A stretch of 64,000 nucleotides of DNA from Muscardinus avellanarius (GCA_963383645.1 OY726560.1:26537800-26601799), one strand, 5' to 3'. Positions 40,833 through 51,944 are shown, counted from the first letter of the stretch. Translations and numbers: made by a program. The notes: generated from the letters alone by a model not told the origin.

Positions 40833-41442
40833 AAAGATTATATTTATTCAACACTATATTTTATAGTTTTTATAAAGTTATATTTTCATTAACTGTAAAA
40901 AGATTTAGAAGTTCTCAAATATTAATTATAAACACTTGATAATACAGGATCAATATGCCAAATGAAGGAAATCAATGTGTACCAGAAATTAGAGTGAATG
41001 GCCTTAAGCTAACTCCTAAATGTGTAATAGAAATCGGCTTTGTTCTCCCTCAATAACTGTGCTATCAGCTACTTTTTTCTTTTCTATGTTGCTCTATAAA
41101 ATGTGTTGACAATCTGTTGCCTAAAAGTAAATATACCAGAGAAACTTATTTCAGTCAAATAAAATTTAGTGTAACTGAAATAATTCAAAACATGACTTTA
41201 TCTTCAAAGAGACATTATCGTTATTAACTTATCATTGATTTAAAAAAATTACCAAAGAAATCCAGTATTTTTTCTTAATAAACTAGGAGCCACAGAAATC
41301 TATTTTACAATAAAAGTTTTATTATAAGCACTGAACTTTAAATTGCAGTTAAAAACTACTTATGTTATATATCTTCTTCATAAATCTTCTATATACATAG
41401 ACCCATAGTGGTCTATTAGAGAAATTCAGAAGGACCATTATT
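40833..41442. other. Intergenic
   Basis: AT-rich, with nothing recognisable. Confidence 0.4.
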
Positions 41443-41838
41443 AGTCCATTTTGTATTATTTTGGCACAGTATCTGAGGCTGAGTAACTTCGTAAAAATAA
41501 AAGAGTTTCATTTGGATCATAGTTCTGGAGGTTCAAGAGCCTGAATTTTGGGGTGTTTTTTCCCTGACAGTGCACTACGATAATATAGGGCTTCATATGC
41601 AAAAGACAGAGAGTGCATATGTGTGTCTCTCTTCTGGTTTTTCTCCTTATAAATCCACCAGTATTTATACTAGGTGGTGTGTGAAATCACCCTGATAACT
41701 TGAACTAAAGTCCTTTTAACTCCTAAAGGGCTCGGCTCTATACAGTGAGATTAAGTTTCTACTCTCTTAATCTCTCATAATGGTTAATAAGTTTCAACCC
41801 ATGAACATTTGGAGAACACAATCAAATCATATCTATAG
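41443..41838 (-). repeat. MaLR (MST/MLT-like) LTR, antisense
   Basis: The plus strand has the antisense pattern of MaLR LTRs: 'tatctgaggctgagtaactt', 'agtttcatttggatcatagt', and at the far end 'tcaacccatgaacatttgga' and 'aatcaaatcatat'. It is heavily mutated. Confidence 0.65.
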
Positions 41839-42094
41839 CAAGGAGAGATGGTTTATGATAACCATGTTTCTACTATTCATTATGTAGCTCATTTACATAC
41901 ATCATATATCAGGTACTGTGTTGTTCTATAGGACAATACAATATACAAAAAATTGCTTATTGCTTCTACCTATGAAAATAGGACTGGCCTAACTATTATC
42001 ACTACCCCTAAAAAAGCATAATCCTCTAACAGGATTTCAGTATTGGTGAAAAACAATGTAGTAAATTTATTTATATTTTGTCCATTAACACTTT

Positions 42095-42107
42095 TCATAT
42101 AATTTTA
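42095..42107. repeat. Target-site duplication, left copy (composite A)
   Basis: 'tcatataatttta', matched exactly at 44,870-44,882. Confidence 0.93.
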
Positions 42108-43158
42108 TTTTTTTTAATTTTTTATTGGTGCACTGTATTCATACATCATAGTGGGATACAAACTTTTGTAGACATACATGCACACATCGCCCAGTTAGCC
42201 CCCACCCGATCCCCACCCCATTCTCTCCCCATCCCTCCCTCCCATGCTTGGCTTAGTGGTTGACATCTAGTATTATAGCAATTTATCCAAAATTAAAAAT
42301 GATAATCTCACATAACAGTTTCATTTGTCTGATACCAAGCTTTTGATGACTTAAAGATAACATTTCAATATTTCTTTTTACTTTCTTACCAGAGAATATT
42401 TTTTTTCTATTTTTTTAGGTGAAACTATCATATATTTATATATTTATTTTTCAGAAAAAAACTCTATCCTAATATGGAATATGGACTCTAGATACCCAAA
42501 ACTATCTTTAAAAAGAACAAAGCTAGAAGATATATATTTTCTGATTTCAAACCATATAAAGCTACAATAATTGAAACAGTGTAGTACTATTCTAAAGGCA
42601 GATATATAAACCATTGGAGTTAATTAAAAGCCTAGAGCTAAATTCTTCCCTATATTGTCAAGTTATTTTTGACAAGGTTTCCACGAACATTTGGTGGTAG
42701 AAATACTAATCTTTTAACTAAATATTGTTGAAAAATAATAATTACATGGAAAAGAATAAAGTTGGACCCTTACCTAATCCCATATACAAATATTAACTCA
42801 AAATAGATAAAAGACCTAAATATAAATCTTAAGACTATAAACTTTTAGGAGAAAATCTGGGTCATAAAACCTCACAACACTGAAATTGGCAGTGATTTCT
42901 TGGATATGATTTCAATGGCACAGGCAACAGAAGAGTATACAAACTCCCTAAAAAAAAATATTGTATATCCAAAGACAATGTAAACAGAGTTAACAGTTAC
43001 TAATAGAATGGGATAAAATATTGCCAAATGCTATATCTGAAGGTATATTAATATTCCAACTAGAAATCCTAAAAATTAACAACAATAAAGGCAAACAATA
43101 CCATTTAGAGATAGGTAAAAGACTAACATAAGTAATGAATCTCCACAGATAACCAATC

Positions 43159-44121
43159 TTAGTTGACTGTTGGATGGAAACTCTTGTTTCTCTGGTTCTG
43201 GTGTGTGTTACCTATTTCTTCTTTGTAGTTAATCTCTTTGAGTATTTTCTCTAGCGCTGGTTTTGAAGACAAAAATTCCTTCAGTTTCTGTTTGTCATGG
43301 AAGCTTCTTATTTCTCCATCTAATTTGATAGAAAGTTTTGCTGGGTAGGAAATTTTTGGCTGGAAGTTGTTTTCTTTCAGTGTTTGGAATATGTTACTCC
43401 AAGCCCTTCTGGCTCTCATTACTTGGTTTGGGAAGTCGAGAGCGATTCTAATTGGTTTGCCTCTGAATGTCACTTGGCCCTTTGTTTTTGTTGCCTTTAA
43501 GATTCTCTGCTTGGCTTCCACATTGGTCATTTTGACAATTATGTGGCATGGGGATCCTCTTCTCCGATCCTGTCTAAAGGGAGTTCTATAAGTTTCCTGG
43601 ACCTGTGTATCAACCTCTTGCTCTATGTTTGGAAAATTTTCTGCTATTACTTCCTTGAAGAGATTGTTGATCCCTTTGGTTTCACTTTCTTTTCCCTCTT
43701 CTATTCCAATTATTCTTAGGTTAGCTCTCTTATAATGGGCCCATATTTCTTCAATGTCAGATTCCTGCTGTCAGATATTTTTTCCTAGATTAGAAACTAT
43801 GCATCCATTTTTGGAATGATCATCTTCTAAGAGCGAGATTCTGTTCTCCATGTGGTCTAATCGGTTGTTTGTGCTTTGAATTGAGGCCTTTACTTCATTA
43901 ATTGCATCCTTTATCTCTTTTTGGCTCTCTCTGAGTTCTTTTCGAAGCACCTCTATTATTTCTACAGTTATTTTCCTAATTTGATCTTCTAGAAATCTCT
44001 GATTTTCTGTTTTATCGGGTTCTGATGTTGTGGGGTTGTGGGCATTCATTGCTCCAGTATTATTCCTCTTTCCCATGATTTCGGAAGTTTGTGCCTTCTC
44101 TGGGTTCTTCCCTTGGGTCAC
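43159..44121 (-). pseudogene. L1-type ORF1 (RNA-binding protein), one in-frame stop
   Basis: 320 codons plus stop. In L1 this protein coats its own RNA as a trimer in the cytoplasm and acts as a nucleic-acid chaperone. A hydrophilic N-terminus is followed by a heptad-rich coiled coil (about residues 50-105, from IRKITVEIIEVLRKELRESQ to NRISLLEDD). An RRM-type core follows (ANLRIIGIEEGKE), then a C-terminal domain with the ISYPAKLSIKLDGE and FLSSKPALEKILKEI blocks. The frame is broken by a single TGA at 43,771-43,773, after the coiled coil, and continues in the same frame to 43,159. Copy B lacks this stop and has a different one, so the source gene was presumably open. Confidence 0.9.
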
Positions 44122-44869
44122 TATGACTTCACTTAAGGTGTTCTGGATCTCGAGTCAGTAGTATCTCAGACCCCACTACTCCTTTACTGGGTTGTATCAC
44201 AGAGTCTCTGACCCAGAGAGTCGATAGAGGCTGCTTTAGACTGTGGGGGGTGCCAGGTTGCAAGTTCTCCTATGGTGTGATATCTCTGCCACCACCCCTC
44301 CCCCACTGGGTCAAGTTCCAGGGAGTACAGTACTGGGATTTCTCCTCTGTGGCCCGCAATTTGACTCACTGTTCTTGAGTACGCAGATGTAGCTGTACTG
44401 GATTCGGTGAATTCTCTGCTGCTGCCGCTGGTGGCAATATGGCGCCGCTGCTACGCCCTCGGCTCTGAAGCTGGTGTATTTCTTCTTGGTTTTGATTTCC
44501 ACTCTGAATCCCTGCGGCGTGTGCTGAGCTCAGCCACTGGGAGCTTTAGATTTTACCTGTGGCGAGAAATACCGCCTGGCTGTTCCGCAGCAGCTCACCT
44601 CGGCTTGCTGTTGCCGTCTGGTGAATTTGCCGCTGCCGCCAGCAGTATGGCGTTGCTGCCGCGTCCTCGGGCGTGAGGCTGGTTATCTCCTCTGTGGCTC
44701 TGAGCTCTGTTCTCAGTCCGCTTTCTCTCTGGAGCCTGGGGATTTTTTTGTTTCTCTGGTGTTGGGGTTTTCTGGCTATGAAAGGTGCTGATTTTGTGGT
44801 AATGGAGATTGGTTGTTAGCAGGGCTCTTAAGCCCCGCTTTTCTCGGTCGCCATCTTCCCGGAAGTCCC
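44122..44869 (-). promoter_or_regulatory. L1-type 5'UTR with probable internal promoter
   Basis: 748 bp, CpG-rich and much richer in GC than its flanks. It begins with 'gggacttccgggaagatggc' at the transcript start, a position where L1 elements commonly carry a YY1 site that fixes initiation. GC-rich triplet runs lie near 44,410-44,460 and 44,590-44,660. Promoter activity is inferred. Confidence 0.65.
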
Positions 44870-44882
44870 TCATATAATTTTA
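44870..44882. repeat. Target-site duplication, right copy (composite A)
   Basis: Same 13 bases as 42,095-42,107. Confidence 0.93.
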
Positions 44883-45760
44883 ATCATACTTTACTAATGG
44901 ATTCTATTAAGAGTAGTTAAAACAAATAGTTTCCATTGATACTTTCTTGATGTGCAAAAATGTATAAAATATTTAAAAGCATTTAGGCAATGAGTTAAAA
45001 ACAACTTCCCAAAATATCTAAGTGACAAAAATATCACTTTATACTGTAATTAATAATAACATTTTTAAAGTTTCTACTCCTTTGAAATAATACAATTTAT
45101 AACAGATATTTTTCATTCCAGATATTATTTTCTACAGGCAAGTTAGGAATATTCAGTAATATTTGACAGTATATTAATTAAATTTTTACATTTGGTTTAA
45201 TAATTAATCTTTAATTCACTTATAGAAGCTTGTGTTTATTTTATCCATTTGTTATTAACTGAGCATGTGGCATGTTGCATTTTGGGGGGACTTTAAAACA
45301 GAACTAAATAAAATATATTTAAAAATAAATACTTTCCATGTAGAATTGTGTCAGTGACTTACTGAATTACTGACAATCGCTTACTTCTATTTATTTACCA
45401 TCTGTTCTTCTCAAATTACAATAAGCCATGAGTATAAAAATGAAAGAAAAAGATATGGCTAGTGATAAACTAACACCTAAGAGATTTTCTAATGTGTTAA
45501 CCTGTTGTTAAGCAAACTGCTAAGTGTTTAAAGAAAAATATATATTTCTCAATGTTTAGGTATAATTCATTTTGAGTTTAAAGTTTAAAAAATTTATATT
45601 CTACCACAACCAATTTTTGTCTACAATATTCATTATTAAATAATTATGAATTGTATATCAACAATCATGGAATGAGTAAAAATTATGCATAAGATACTTT
45701 GCTAGTTTGAAGAAATTACATTTTAAATATTGCATAAATATACACATAACTAAAAACATC
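44883..45760. other. Intergenic
   Basis: AT-rich, with nothing recognisable. Confidence 0.4.
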
Positions 45761-45958
45761 ATTTTTTTTTGTGGTACTGGATATTGAACCCAGGGGTATT
45801 CTACCTCCAAGCTATACCCTCAGACATTTTTTTTATTCTGTATCTTGAAACAGGGGCTCACTGAGTTGCAGAGATCTCACTAGCTGAGGCTGGCTGGGAA
45901 CCTGTGATATTCCTGTCTCAGCGTCCCAAGTCCTGAGATGTGCACCACAGCACCGAGC
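45761..45958 (-). repeat. SINE, B1-dID-like (antisense)
   Basis: 'tttgtggtactggatattga', 'cttgaaacaggggctcactg', 'tgtgcaccacagcaccgagc'. Confidence 0.85.
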
Positions 45959-45989
45959 TTGGATTGGTAAAACCATCTTCTAATATGAT

Positions 45990-47160
45990 ATTTTAGAGTA
46001 TGCATTTATTTTAGTGATTGTTTCCTTTGCTGTGTGTAAGATTTTTAGTTTGATTTCACCTGATATGTCTTGCTTTTAGCCTTCGGTTCAAAAAAATCTT
46101 TACCCATTCCAGTGCCTTGGAGTGTTTTCCCTGTGTTCTTTTTTTCTTTAATAGTCTCATGGTTCTGGCCTTTGCATTTGAGTCTTTAATCCATTCTGAG
46201 TTGAGTTGTGTAACTGAAAAGCAATATGGATCTACTTTCATTCTTCTGAATATTGATATTCAATTTTCTCAGCACATTTATTTAAAACACTGCTCTTTCT
46301 TGAATGTTTGTTCTTAGCAATTTGTTTGTCACAAATTAGTCAACTGTAGAGGCATAAATTTACTTCTGGGGTCTTCATTTTGTTCCATTTAGCTAAAAGA
46401 TACCACTTTTGACTGATATTTCAGATAACTCACTTTGGAGTATAGCAATGAAACTGCTTTGGGGTACTGACTTTGTATCCTGCTGAATTGTGTTCATTAG
46501 TTATAATAGTTTTTGGAGGGATTTTAGAGGATTTTTTAATATGTGAGATTTTTATCATTTGTAGTAAAAATTTGTCTTCCTCTATTCCGACTTGGATGTG
46601 CTTTATGTCTTCCTTTTGCCTGTTTACTCTGGTTATGACTTGCAATGATATGTTGAGCAAATGTGGTAAAAATGAGAATCCTTGTTTCATTTCAGATCTC
46701 AGAGAAAGAAACATTCAGAAAAAAAAATTTCTTCATTCTGCAAGCTGTTTTTAGTTTATTATATATAAACAATAAAGTTTAACTATATAAACTATATAAC
46801 TATATGACTATATAAAATATAAAGGATTATTAGCATATACGTTGTTGATCAACTATTGAGATACGTTCCTTCTCTACCTACTTTGTTTAAAATGTTTATT
46901 ACAAATGGGCACTCAGTTTTCTTAAATGCCTTTCTTCATATATTTATAGAATCATAAGGATTTTGTATTTTATTCTACTGATGTGCTATATTACACTTAT
47001 TGTTTGTGTATGCTGAAACATTCCTGTATTCCAGGGACTAATACAACTTGATCATGTTAAATAATCTTTTTTTAAATGTGGCCTTGGATTCAGTTTGCTA
47101 GCATACTGTTGAGGATGGGAGAAAATATTTTTAATTATGCATCTGACAAGGGGATAAGAT
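45990..47160 (-). mobile_element. L1 ORF2 fragment (antisense)
   Basis: The plus strand is the antisense of distal ORF2. 'tagtctcatggttctggcct' and 'gagtctttaatccattctga' (46,150-46,200) match the inverted ORF2 block of the composites in kind. 46,420-47,160 continues upstream into the RT region. Broken by many stops. Confidence 0.7.
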
Positions 47161-47639
47161 AATATGTAGATTGTGTAGGAAATTATAAAATTCCAATATC
47201 AAAAACACAGCCTAATTAAAAAATGACCAGTAGGTTTGTACAGGAAGAGGCACTGACATTGCTGAGAAGCTAGCTCATCTCTACCACAAGGAAAGAGGAA
47301 GATGCACACAGACGAGGTCAGGGCAAGGCTCCTGTAGAAGTGGGTGCATCAAGGAGAGGCAAGGTGTGAAGTAGATCTAGCAAGTCTTGATTCTTCTGGA
47401 GTCCAGAATTCTAGCCACGAGAGTTCATGTGCTTAGAGAGTTGAGTGATAGAAAGAATGCACTAAGATACAATATTGTACAGTCAGAGACTTGGAGGGAC
47501 TCAGAAATTTTGGTGACTGAAATAGAAAACCAAAAACAATTTCTCAACCCCTAACAAATCAGGCTGGGTAAGGAGTAAGGAATGAAAAAGGAAAAAAGAT
47601 GGAGAAACAAAACTGACAAAGGCTAGGATTGCTTGGAAC
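47161..47639. other. Unassigned, possibly LINE-derived
   Basis: Intermediate composition between two LINE-like segments. No family recognised. Confidence 0.3.
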
Positions 47640-48450
47640 AATGTATTTTAATCTCTGAAAGAAAATAACTGCCATCCAAAAGAAGTACAGAATCAGAGAA
47701 GAAATAAAACACTTTTCAAGATGAGCATAAAGTAAAGGAATTCACAACCATTAAACCAGCATCACACAAAGTACATGAAGAAATTCTGCACACAAAGAAG
47801 AAAATAAAACTATGTGAGCTAAGAGTAAAAGCAAATCTCATTAAAAGAATAGATAAACAAATGAAAATTAGGACTGAATCAAACTTTAGACATAAAACAA
47901 AGCATCAGAAAGTAATTCATTCTTCTCTATAATAACAGCTAAAGCAAATGGTCTCTGTTCAACTAAAGCATACAGACTAGTAGATTTTATTTTTTTCAAA
48001 AGACACTTATAAATGTTGCTTACAAGAACCACACATCATTGGCAAAGATATAAACTGACTGAAAATTAATTAATGAAAAAGTACATTCCCATGCAAATGA
48101 ACCCCAAAACAAGTAAGATAGCTATTCTCATATGAGAAAAAGTAGATTTCAAGCTAAAATTAGTTAGAAGAGACAAAAAGTTCACTGTCCATTACATATT
48201 GTTATAAGAAATTATTCAAAAGGAAAAATAACAATCAAAAATATTTATTGCCAAATATCAGCACTTTTATATATGTATAATAAAGGCTCAAATAGTTCCC
48301 TATAAAATAGCATTAGATGATTTTAATATACCTCTTTTTGTTACTAGCTAGGTCAGAGATAAAAACAACAAAGTTATTGCAAAGTTAAAACTTACTATAG
48401 AGCAAAAGGACTTGCAAGACATCCTCAGAATATTTCATCTAAAAATAGCT
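47640..48450 (+). mobile_element. L1/HAL1-like fragment
   Basis: A-rich sense-type sequence ('ataacagctaaagcaaatgg', 'gcttacaagaaccacacatc') resembling the ORF2 endonuclease-RT linker of old L1/HAL1. Non-coding now. Confidence 0.5.
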
Positions 48451-48479
48451 AAAGCCACTTTCTTTTTTGCTGTTCATAG

Positions 48480-48541
48480 GACTTTTTTTTTTCTGGTTTT
48501 GGGGGCTGAACCCAAAGGAATCCTACCTCCATAGACTTTTT
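48480..48541 (-). repeat. SINE, right-half piece (split by the 2.4-kb insertion)
   Basis: Poly-T then 'ctggttttgggggctgaacc' and 'cctacctccatagac'. The remainder of the same SINE resumes at 50,910-51,062. Confidence 0.85.
48528..48541. repeat. Target-site duplication, left copy (VNTR composite)
   Basis: 'tccatagacttttt', matched exactly at 50,910-50,923. Confidence 0.9.
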
Positions 48542-48890
48542 GTAAAATTTTATTTTTAATGGTGCATTGTAATCATACATCACATTGGAATACAAGACTT
48601 GAGAGGATATACAAGCACACATCATCCAATTAACCCTCATCCATTCCCCATCCTATTCCCTCCCCCTCCCTCGATCCCATGCTTGTTTGGTGATTAACTT
48701 GATATATTTGTTTATGTACATCCTGAGTTTTAAAGAGATTCCATCCTCCCCTATCCCATACCCTCTGATTGGTTACCTTAATTGCTTCGCTATAGGGCCC
48801 TTTCTATAACCTGACCTCTTCCTGTTACCCCTTTCCTCCTAGTTATTGCTGATTAGGGGAAGCATCTGGATTTTATTTTCTGCGATATTT
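48542..48890 (-). repeat. L1 3'UTR module of the composite
   Basis: 'aatggtgcattgtaatcata' to 'ccctccccctccctcgatcc' is colinear with the antisense L1 3' ends at 42,120-42,270 and 59,500-59,870. Confidence 0.85.
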
Positions 48891-48932
48891 CTCTGTGCAT
48901 GCCACATTGCAAGTACCAATCCCACTCTTGAT

Positions 48933-49775
48933 GGCCCTAGTAGTGGCCTGGCTACCCGGTGGACTGATCCGGACCTCGCTGGCTCAAGCAGAAGCCTTAC
49001 CTCATGGGAGGCCCCTTTTCTGGCCTCGCTGGCCCCCACACCAGCCTAACCCCTTGGGTGGCTCCGATCCTAGCCTCGGTGGCCCCAGCACTGGCCTTAC
49101 CTCACGGCAGGCTCTGATTCCAACCTTGCTGACCCCGGCACCAGCCTAACCCTTTGGCAGGCTCCATCCCAGGCTTGGAGGCCTCAGCACCGGCCTTGCC
49201 TCATGGTAGGCTCCTCTCCCAGACTTGCTGGCCCCAGCACCGGCCTAACCCCTCGGCAGGCTCCGATTCTGGCTGTGGAGGCCCCGGCACCGGCCTTGCC
49301 TCACAGCAGGCTCTGATCCCAGCCTCGCTGGCCCTAGCACCGGCCTACCCTCTCAGAAGGGTCTGATCCCGGCCTCGGAGACCTTAGTAGTGGCCGTGCC
49401 TCAAAGTAGGCTCCAGTCCCGGCCTTGCTGGCTCCGGCACTGGCCTTACCCCTTGGCAGGTTCCAATCCAGGCCTCAAGGGCCCCAGTACTGGCCTTGCC
49501 TCATGGCAGACTCCAATCCCGGCCTCGCTGGCCCCAGCACCAGCCTAACCCCTTGGCAGGCTCTGATCCCAGTCTCAGAGGCCCCAGCACCGGCCTTACC
49601 TCATGGCAGGCTCTGATCCCAGCCTTGCTGGCCCTGGCACTGGCCTAACCCTTTGGCAGGCTCCAATCCCTGTCTTGGAGGCTCCAGCACAGGCCTTGCC
49701 TCATGGCAGGCTCCAATCCCAGCTTTGCTTTCCCCTTCGCTGGCCTCATCCCTCAGCAGGCTCCAATCCGAGCAC
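48933..49775. repeat. 50-bp tandem repeat array (about 17 units)
   Basis: Unit anchor 'ggccccagcaccggcct' recurs every 50 bp (for example 49,530, 49,580 and 49,630). Units alternate between a 'cttgcctcatggcaggctc' and a 'ctaaccccttggcaggctc' type, giving a 100-bp higher-order period. The period is not a multiple of 3, so the array is not a protein repeat. Confidence 0.95.
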
Positions 49776-49793
49776 CCTCTTTGCCCAGCAGGT

Positions 49794-50330
49794 TATCCCA
49801 CATTCCCGAGGGTGTGTGGTGGTAGCATTCTGCCTCTGGGGTTATTACTTCAAAAGTTCCAGGTGTAATACATCAGATCTCTGCCTCCCCTGAGTACTGG
49901 CCACTGCCATTGCCACTATCTCCACCATTTCAAATCTTTCCCAAGCTCTTTTTCCACTCTGAATGTTGTCCAGTGTTCCTAAGCATGTGCGATGGTAGCA
50001 GTCGACGTTTGGTGTAATTTCTCCAAAAAATAAGGTTGGTATGATCAGATTTCTGCCTCTCCTGAATACAAGTCTCCACTGCCATCGCGGCGACCGCTTC
50101 CAACACCGCCTTCCTCCTAGGTCTCCCCTAAACTCTCTCCTTACAGGTGATGTCCAGGATTCTTAAGAATGTAGAGAAGAAGCAGTCCTTCTTCGCGGGG
50201 AATTTTTCCAAAAGTTCCAGTTCATTTGGATACGTTTTGTCTGCATCTTCAGTATCCTGGCATCCTCTGCGGCCTTCTTGGCCCCTCTCTGATATTTTTC
50301 TTTTCTTTTTTCTTTATCTTTTCCTTTAAA
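49794..50330. repeat. Three tandem units of about 175-185 bp
   Basis: Units begin near 49,794, 49,967 and 50,151, each with a 'tgtccag.gttc.taag'-like start, a 'tggtagca' or 'aagcag' block, then 'ttttccaaaagttcc' or 'acttcaaaagttcc'. The first two share 'cagat.tctgcctc.cctga'. They are more diverged than the flanking VNTRs and are reminiscent of L1 5'UTR monomers. Confidence 0.7.
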
Positions 50331-50394
50331 AAAAAATAATAAGAGAAGACAGTATGTGTAGTTTGAAGAGGTTGTGGGATCAGGCACTCAATAG

Positions 50395-50890
50395 CACTGC
50401 GGCCCGGGCCTGGTTCTTCCAGGAGTCCTGCGTGCCCCAGGCGACTGCCGCCCGGGACTCAGGGTCCTGTGGCCTGGGCCTCGGTTCTTCCAGGGGTCTG
50501 GCGTGTCCCGCGCAACCCCCGCGCAGGGCCCAGGGCCTTGCGACCCAGGCCCGGGTTTCTCCGGGGGTCTGGCATGCTCCACATGACTCCGCCCGGGGTC
50601 CAGAGTCCTGTGACCCAGGCCTAGGCTCTTCTGGGGGTCCGGCGTGCCCCGCCTGACCCTGTCCAGGGCCCAGGGCCTTGTGACCCAGGCCCACGTTTCT
50701 CCTTGGGTCTGGCGTGCTCTACGCGACCCCACCTGGGGCCCAGGGTCCTGCAACCCGAGCCCTGGTTTCTCAGGGGGTCCAGCGTGCCCCGCCTGATCCC
50801 TGCCTGGGGCCCAGGGCCTTGCAACCCGGGCCAGGTTTCCCCGGGTTTCTGGCATGCTCTGTACGACTCCGCCCAGGGCCCAGACTCCTG
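50395..50890. repeat. 70-bp GC-rich tandem repeat array (about 7 units)
   Basis: 'cagggcccagggccttgcga' or 'cagggtcctgtgacccaggc' recurs about every 70 bp, with alternating unit types ('ccttg' versus 'tcctg'). Very CpG-rich. Confidence 0.93.
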
Positions 50891-50909
50891 TGATCCGGGC
50901 CCCAGCTCT

Positions 50910-51062
50910 TCCATAGACTTTTTTTTTTTTTAATTTTGAAAGAGGGTCTTACTAGGTTAATAAGAGTCTTGCTAAATTTCCAAGGCTGAAGTTGAACCTG
51001 TAATCCTCCTATCTCAGCCTTCTGAGTATTGAATTTACAGGAATGTCCCACCAAGCTCAGCA
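50910..51062 (-). repeat. SINE, left-half piece (split SINE) including right TSD copy
   Basis: TSD 50,910-50,923, then poly-T, 'aattttgaaagagggtctta' to 'gtcccaccaagctcagc'. It completes the SINE begun at 48,480. Confidence 0.88.
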
Positions 51063-51073
51063 CCTATAAAACC

Positions 51074-51494
51074 TGCCAGAGCCAGCCAGCAAAAGTACGG
51101 ATTCCTTAGAGAGGAGTGAGGATTGAAGAATTCCAGCATGGGAGAGCTACTAGTCACTACTAGTGTCAAGTTTATTCTCTCATGGCCCTTTTATACAGTT
51201 TCTAGCTTTGGGTTGCACAGGATTCCAAGAAAGACAAGTCCAAAGTATATACATCACAGGCAAGTCAAACAATACCCTGGTACAACACAAACCTAATCTT
51301 ATGTAGCAGACAGAACAATAGCATCAATTGTTCTGAGAGAGTCTTAATTACTTTGAAACCCCCATGACTCCAAACCTTGTTGACTCTGGGTGAAGGACTG
51401 TCAGAAGTACTCTTTTAGTAAAGATAAAGGGAAGACCTTAATGGTTCCCCACAAATGGCCAAGGACATGGGTAAGTACTTAATGGCTCCCCACA
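51074..51494 (-). repeat. Solo LTR of a retrovirus-like element
   Basis: On the minus strand it starts 'tgtggggagccattaag' and ends '...gctggctctggca' (TG...CA). It carries 'ctgtataaaagggcc' (TATA box) and 'gagaataaacttg' (poly-A signal) at LTR-like spacing. Flanks share 'aaaac' on each side, not a clean 6-bp duplication. The start resembles class II (IAP/ERVK-type) LTRs. It is older than the adjacent provirus and a different family. Confidence 0.75.
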
Positions 51495-51593
51495 GAAAAC
51501 TAAACAAAAAATATATAAAAGTTTAGGCCACAAACATCATAATAGAATAAGAACAGAAACTAATAGCAAGAAAAATAAATAAACTGCACAAAT

Positions 51594-51599
51594 ACATGG
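51594..51599. repeat. 6-bp target-site duplication, left copy
   Basis: 'acatgg', repeated exactly at 58,562-58,567. Six bases is the usual integration footprint of betaretroviruses and class II ERVs. Confidence 0.95.
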
Positions 51600-51926
51600 T
51601 GTCGGACGCCCTGTAATGCACGACACTCGAGACGATCTTCTTCAAGCTCTTTATTGCCCCAAGCTGTTACATCTTCTTTCCCGCCAAGCCCTTCGCGCCC
51701 CGCTTATAAGCACCCATCAGCCAATCATGACGGCGATCACGCGGACATCGCCTGATTCTCTAACCACCCATTGGCCGGATGCCGATGGCATGACCTGTTC
51801 CCGTGCACACCACGCTCTAGTCGTTGGACTGCGCATGACTTGTTTACAACTTTGGTGCCTCTCCGTACTTCCGTTCAGCGCCATCTTAGAAAAGTCCGCC
51901 AGCAAACAAGGGTGGGGCTCGCCACA
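51600..51926 (-). repeat. 3' LTR (327 bp)
   Basis: Minus-strand termini TG...CA. Same 327 bases as the 5' LTR as far as I can see. Poly-A signal AATAAA at 51,650-51,655 (minus), TATA-like 'cttataag' at 51,703-51,710, CCAAT motifs in both orientations upstream. Confidence 0.96.
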
Positions 51927-51928
51927 GC

Positions 51929-51944
51929 TCCCCCTTTTTGTTTT
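51929..51944 (-). other. Polypurine tract
   Basis: Minus strand 'aaaacaaaaaggggga', directly upstream of the 3' LTR. It serves as primer for plus-strand DNA synthesis in retroviruses. Confidence 0.88.

Larger units (their letters stand above)
42108..44869 (-). mobile_element. Composite L1 derivative, copy A (full length)
   Basis: Read on the minus strand the element has five parts. (1) A GC-rich 5'UTR of about 750 bp opens with 'gggacttccgggaagatggc', containing a YY1-like AAGATGGCG box as in other L1 promoters. (2) ORF1 lies at 44,121-43,159. (3) A linker of about 60-90 bp follows. (4) A block of about 0.7 kb (about 42,400-43,100) contains L1 ORF2 sequence in the opposite orientation, its sense strand being plus ('ggaaaagaataaagttggac', 'cccatatacaaatattaact'). 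(5) The normal-sense L1 G-rich 3'UTR ends in 'gcaccaataaaaaatt' and an A-rich tail. ORF2 in sense orientation is absent. The element is flanked by a 13-bp TSD, so the whole composite inserted as one RNA-derived unit. The near-identical copy at 61,113-63,417 shows it is a family. It resembles HAL1 elements (ORF1-only LINEs), with an added fixed inversion. Confidence 0.9.
48542..50909 (-). mobile_element. SVA-like composite retrotransposon (VNTR-monomers-VNTR-L1 3' end)
   Basis: The element is 2,368 bp, bounded by a 14-bp TSD and inserted into the middle of a SINE whose two halves match up on either side. Read on the minus strand it has about seven GC-rich 70-bp repeats (50,890-50,395), then an A/T-rich spacer, then three units of about 175-185 bp (about 50,330-49,794). 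About seventeen 50-bp repeats follow (49,775-48,933), then about 350 bp of L1-family 3'UTR (48,890-48,542) ending in an A-rich tail. There is no open frame of coding character. The TSD and terminal L1 3' end imply mobilisation by L1 machinery. The order (GC-rich repeats, VNTR, borrowed retroelement 3' end, poly-A) parallels SVA/LAVA elements of apes, but the parts differ. I know of no described rodent element of this kind. Confidence 0.85.

Noticed and set aside
43367..44676. Plus-strand frames over composite A
   Set aside because: Antisense shadows of ORF1 and the GC-rich 5'UTR.
48933..49775. Regularly spaced repeats suggesting a CRISPR array
   Set aside because: Units are contiguous 50-bp tandem repeats without unique spacers, in a mammalian retroelement.
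48846..49893. Pro/Ala/Leu-rich repeated peptides in all three plus frames
   Set aside because: By-product of the 50-bp array. The period is not a multiple of three, so no single frame repeats.
50388..50914. Overlapping open frames of 97-155 codons in several frames
   Set aside because: They come from the stop-poor GC-rich 70-bp repeat array. Frames exist on both strands and have no domain.
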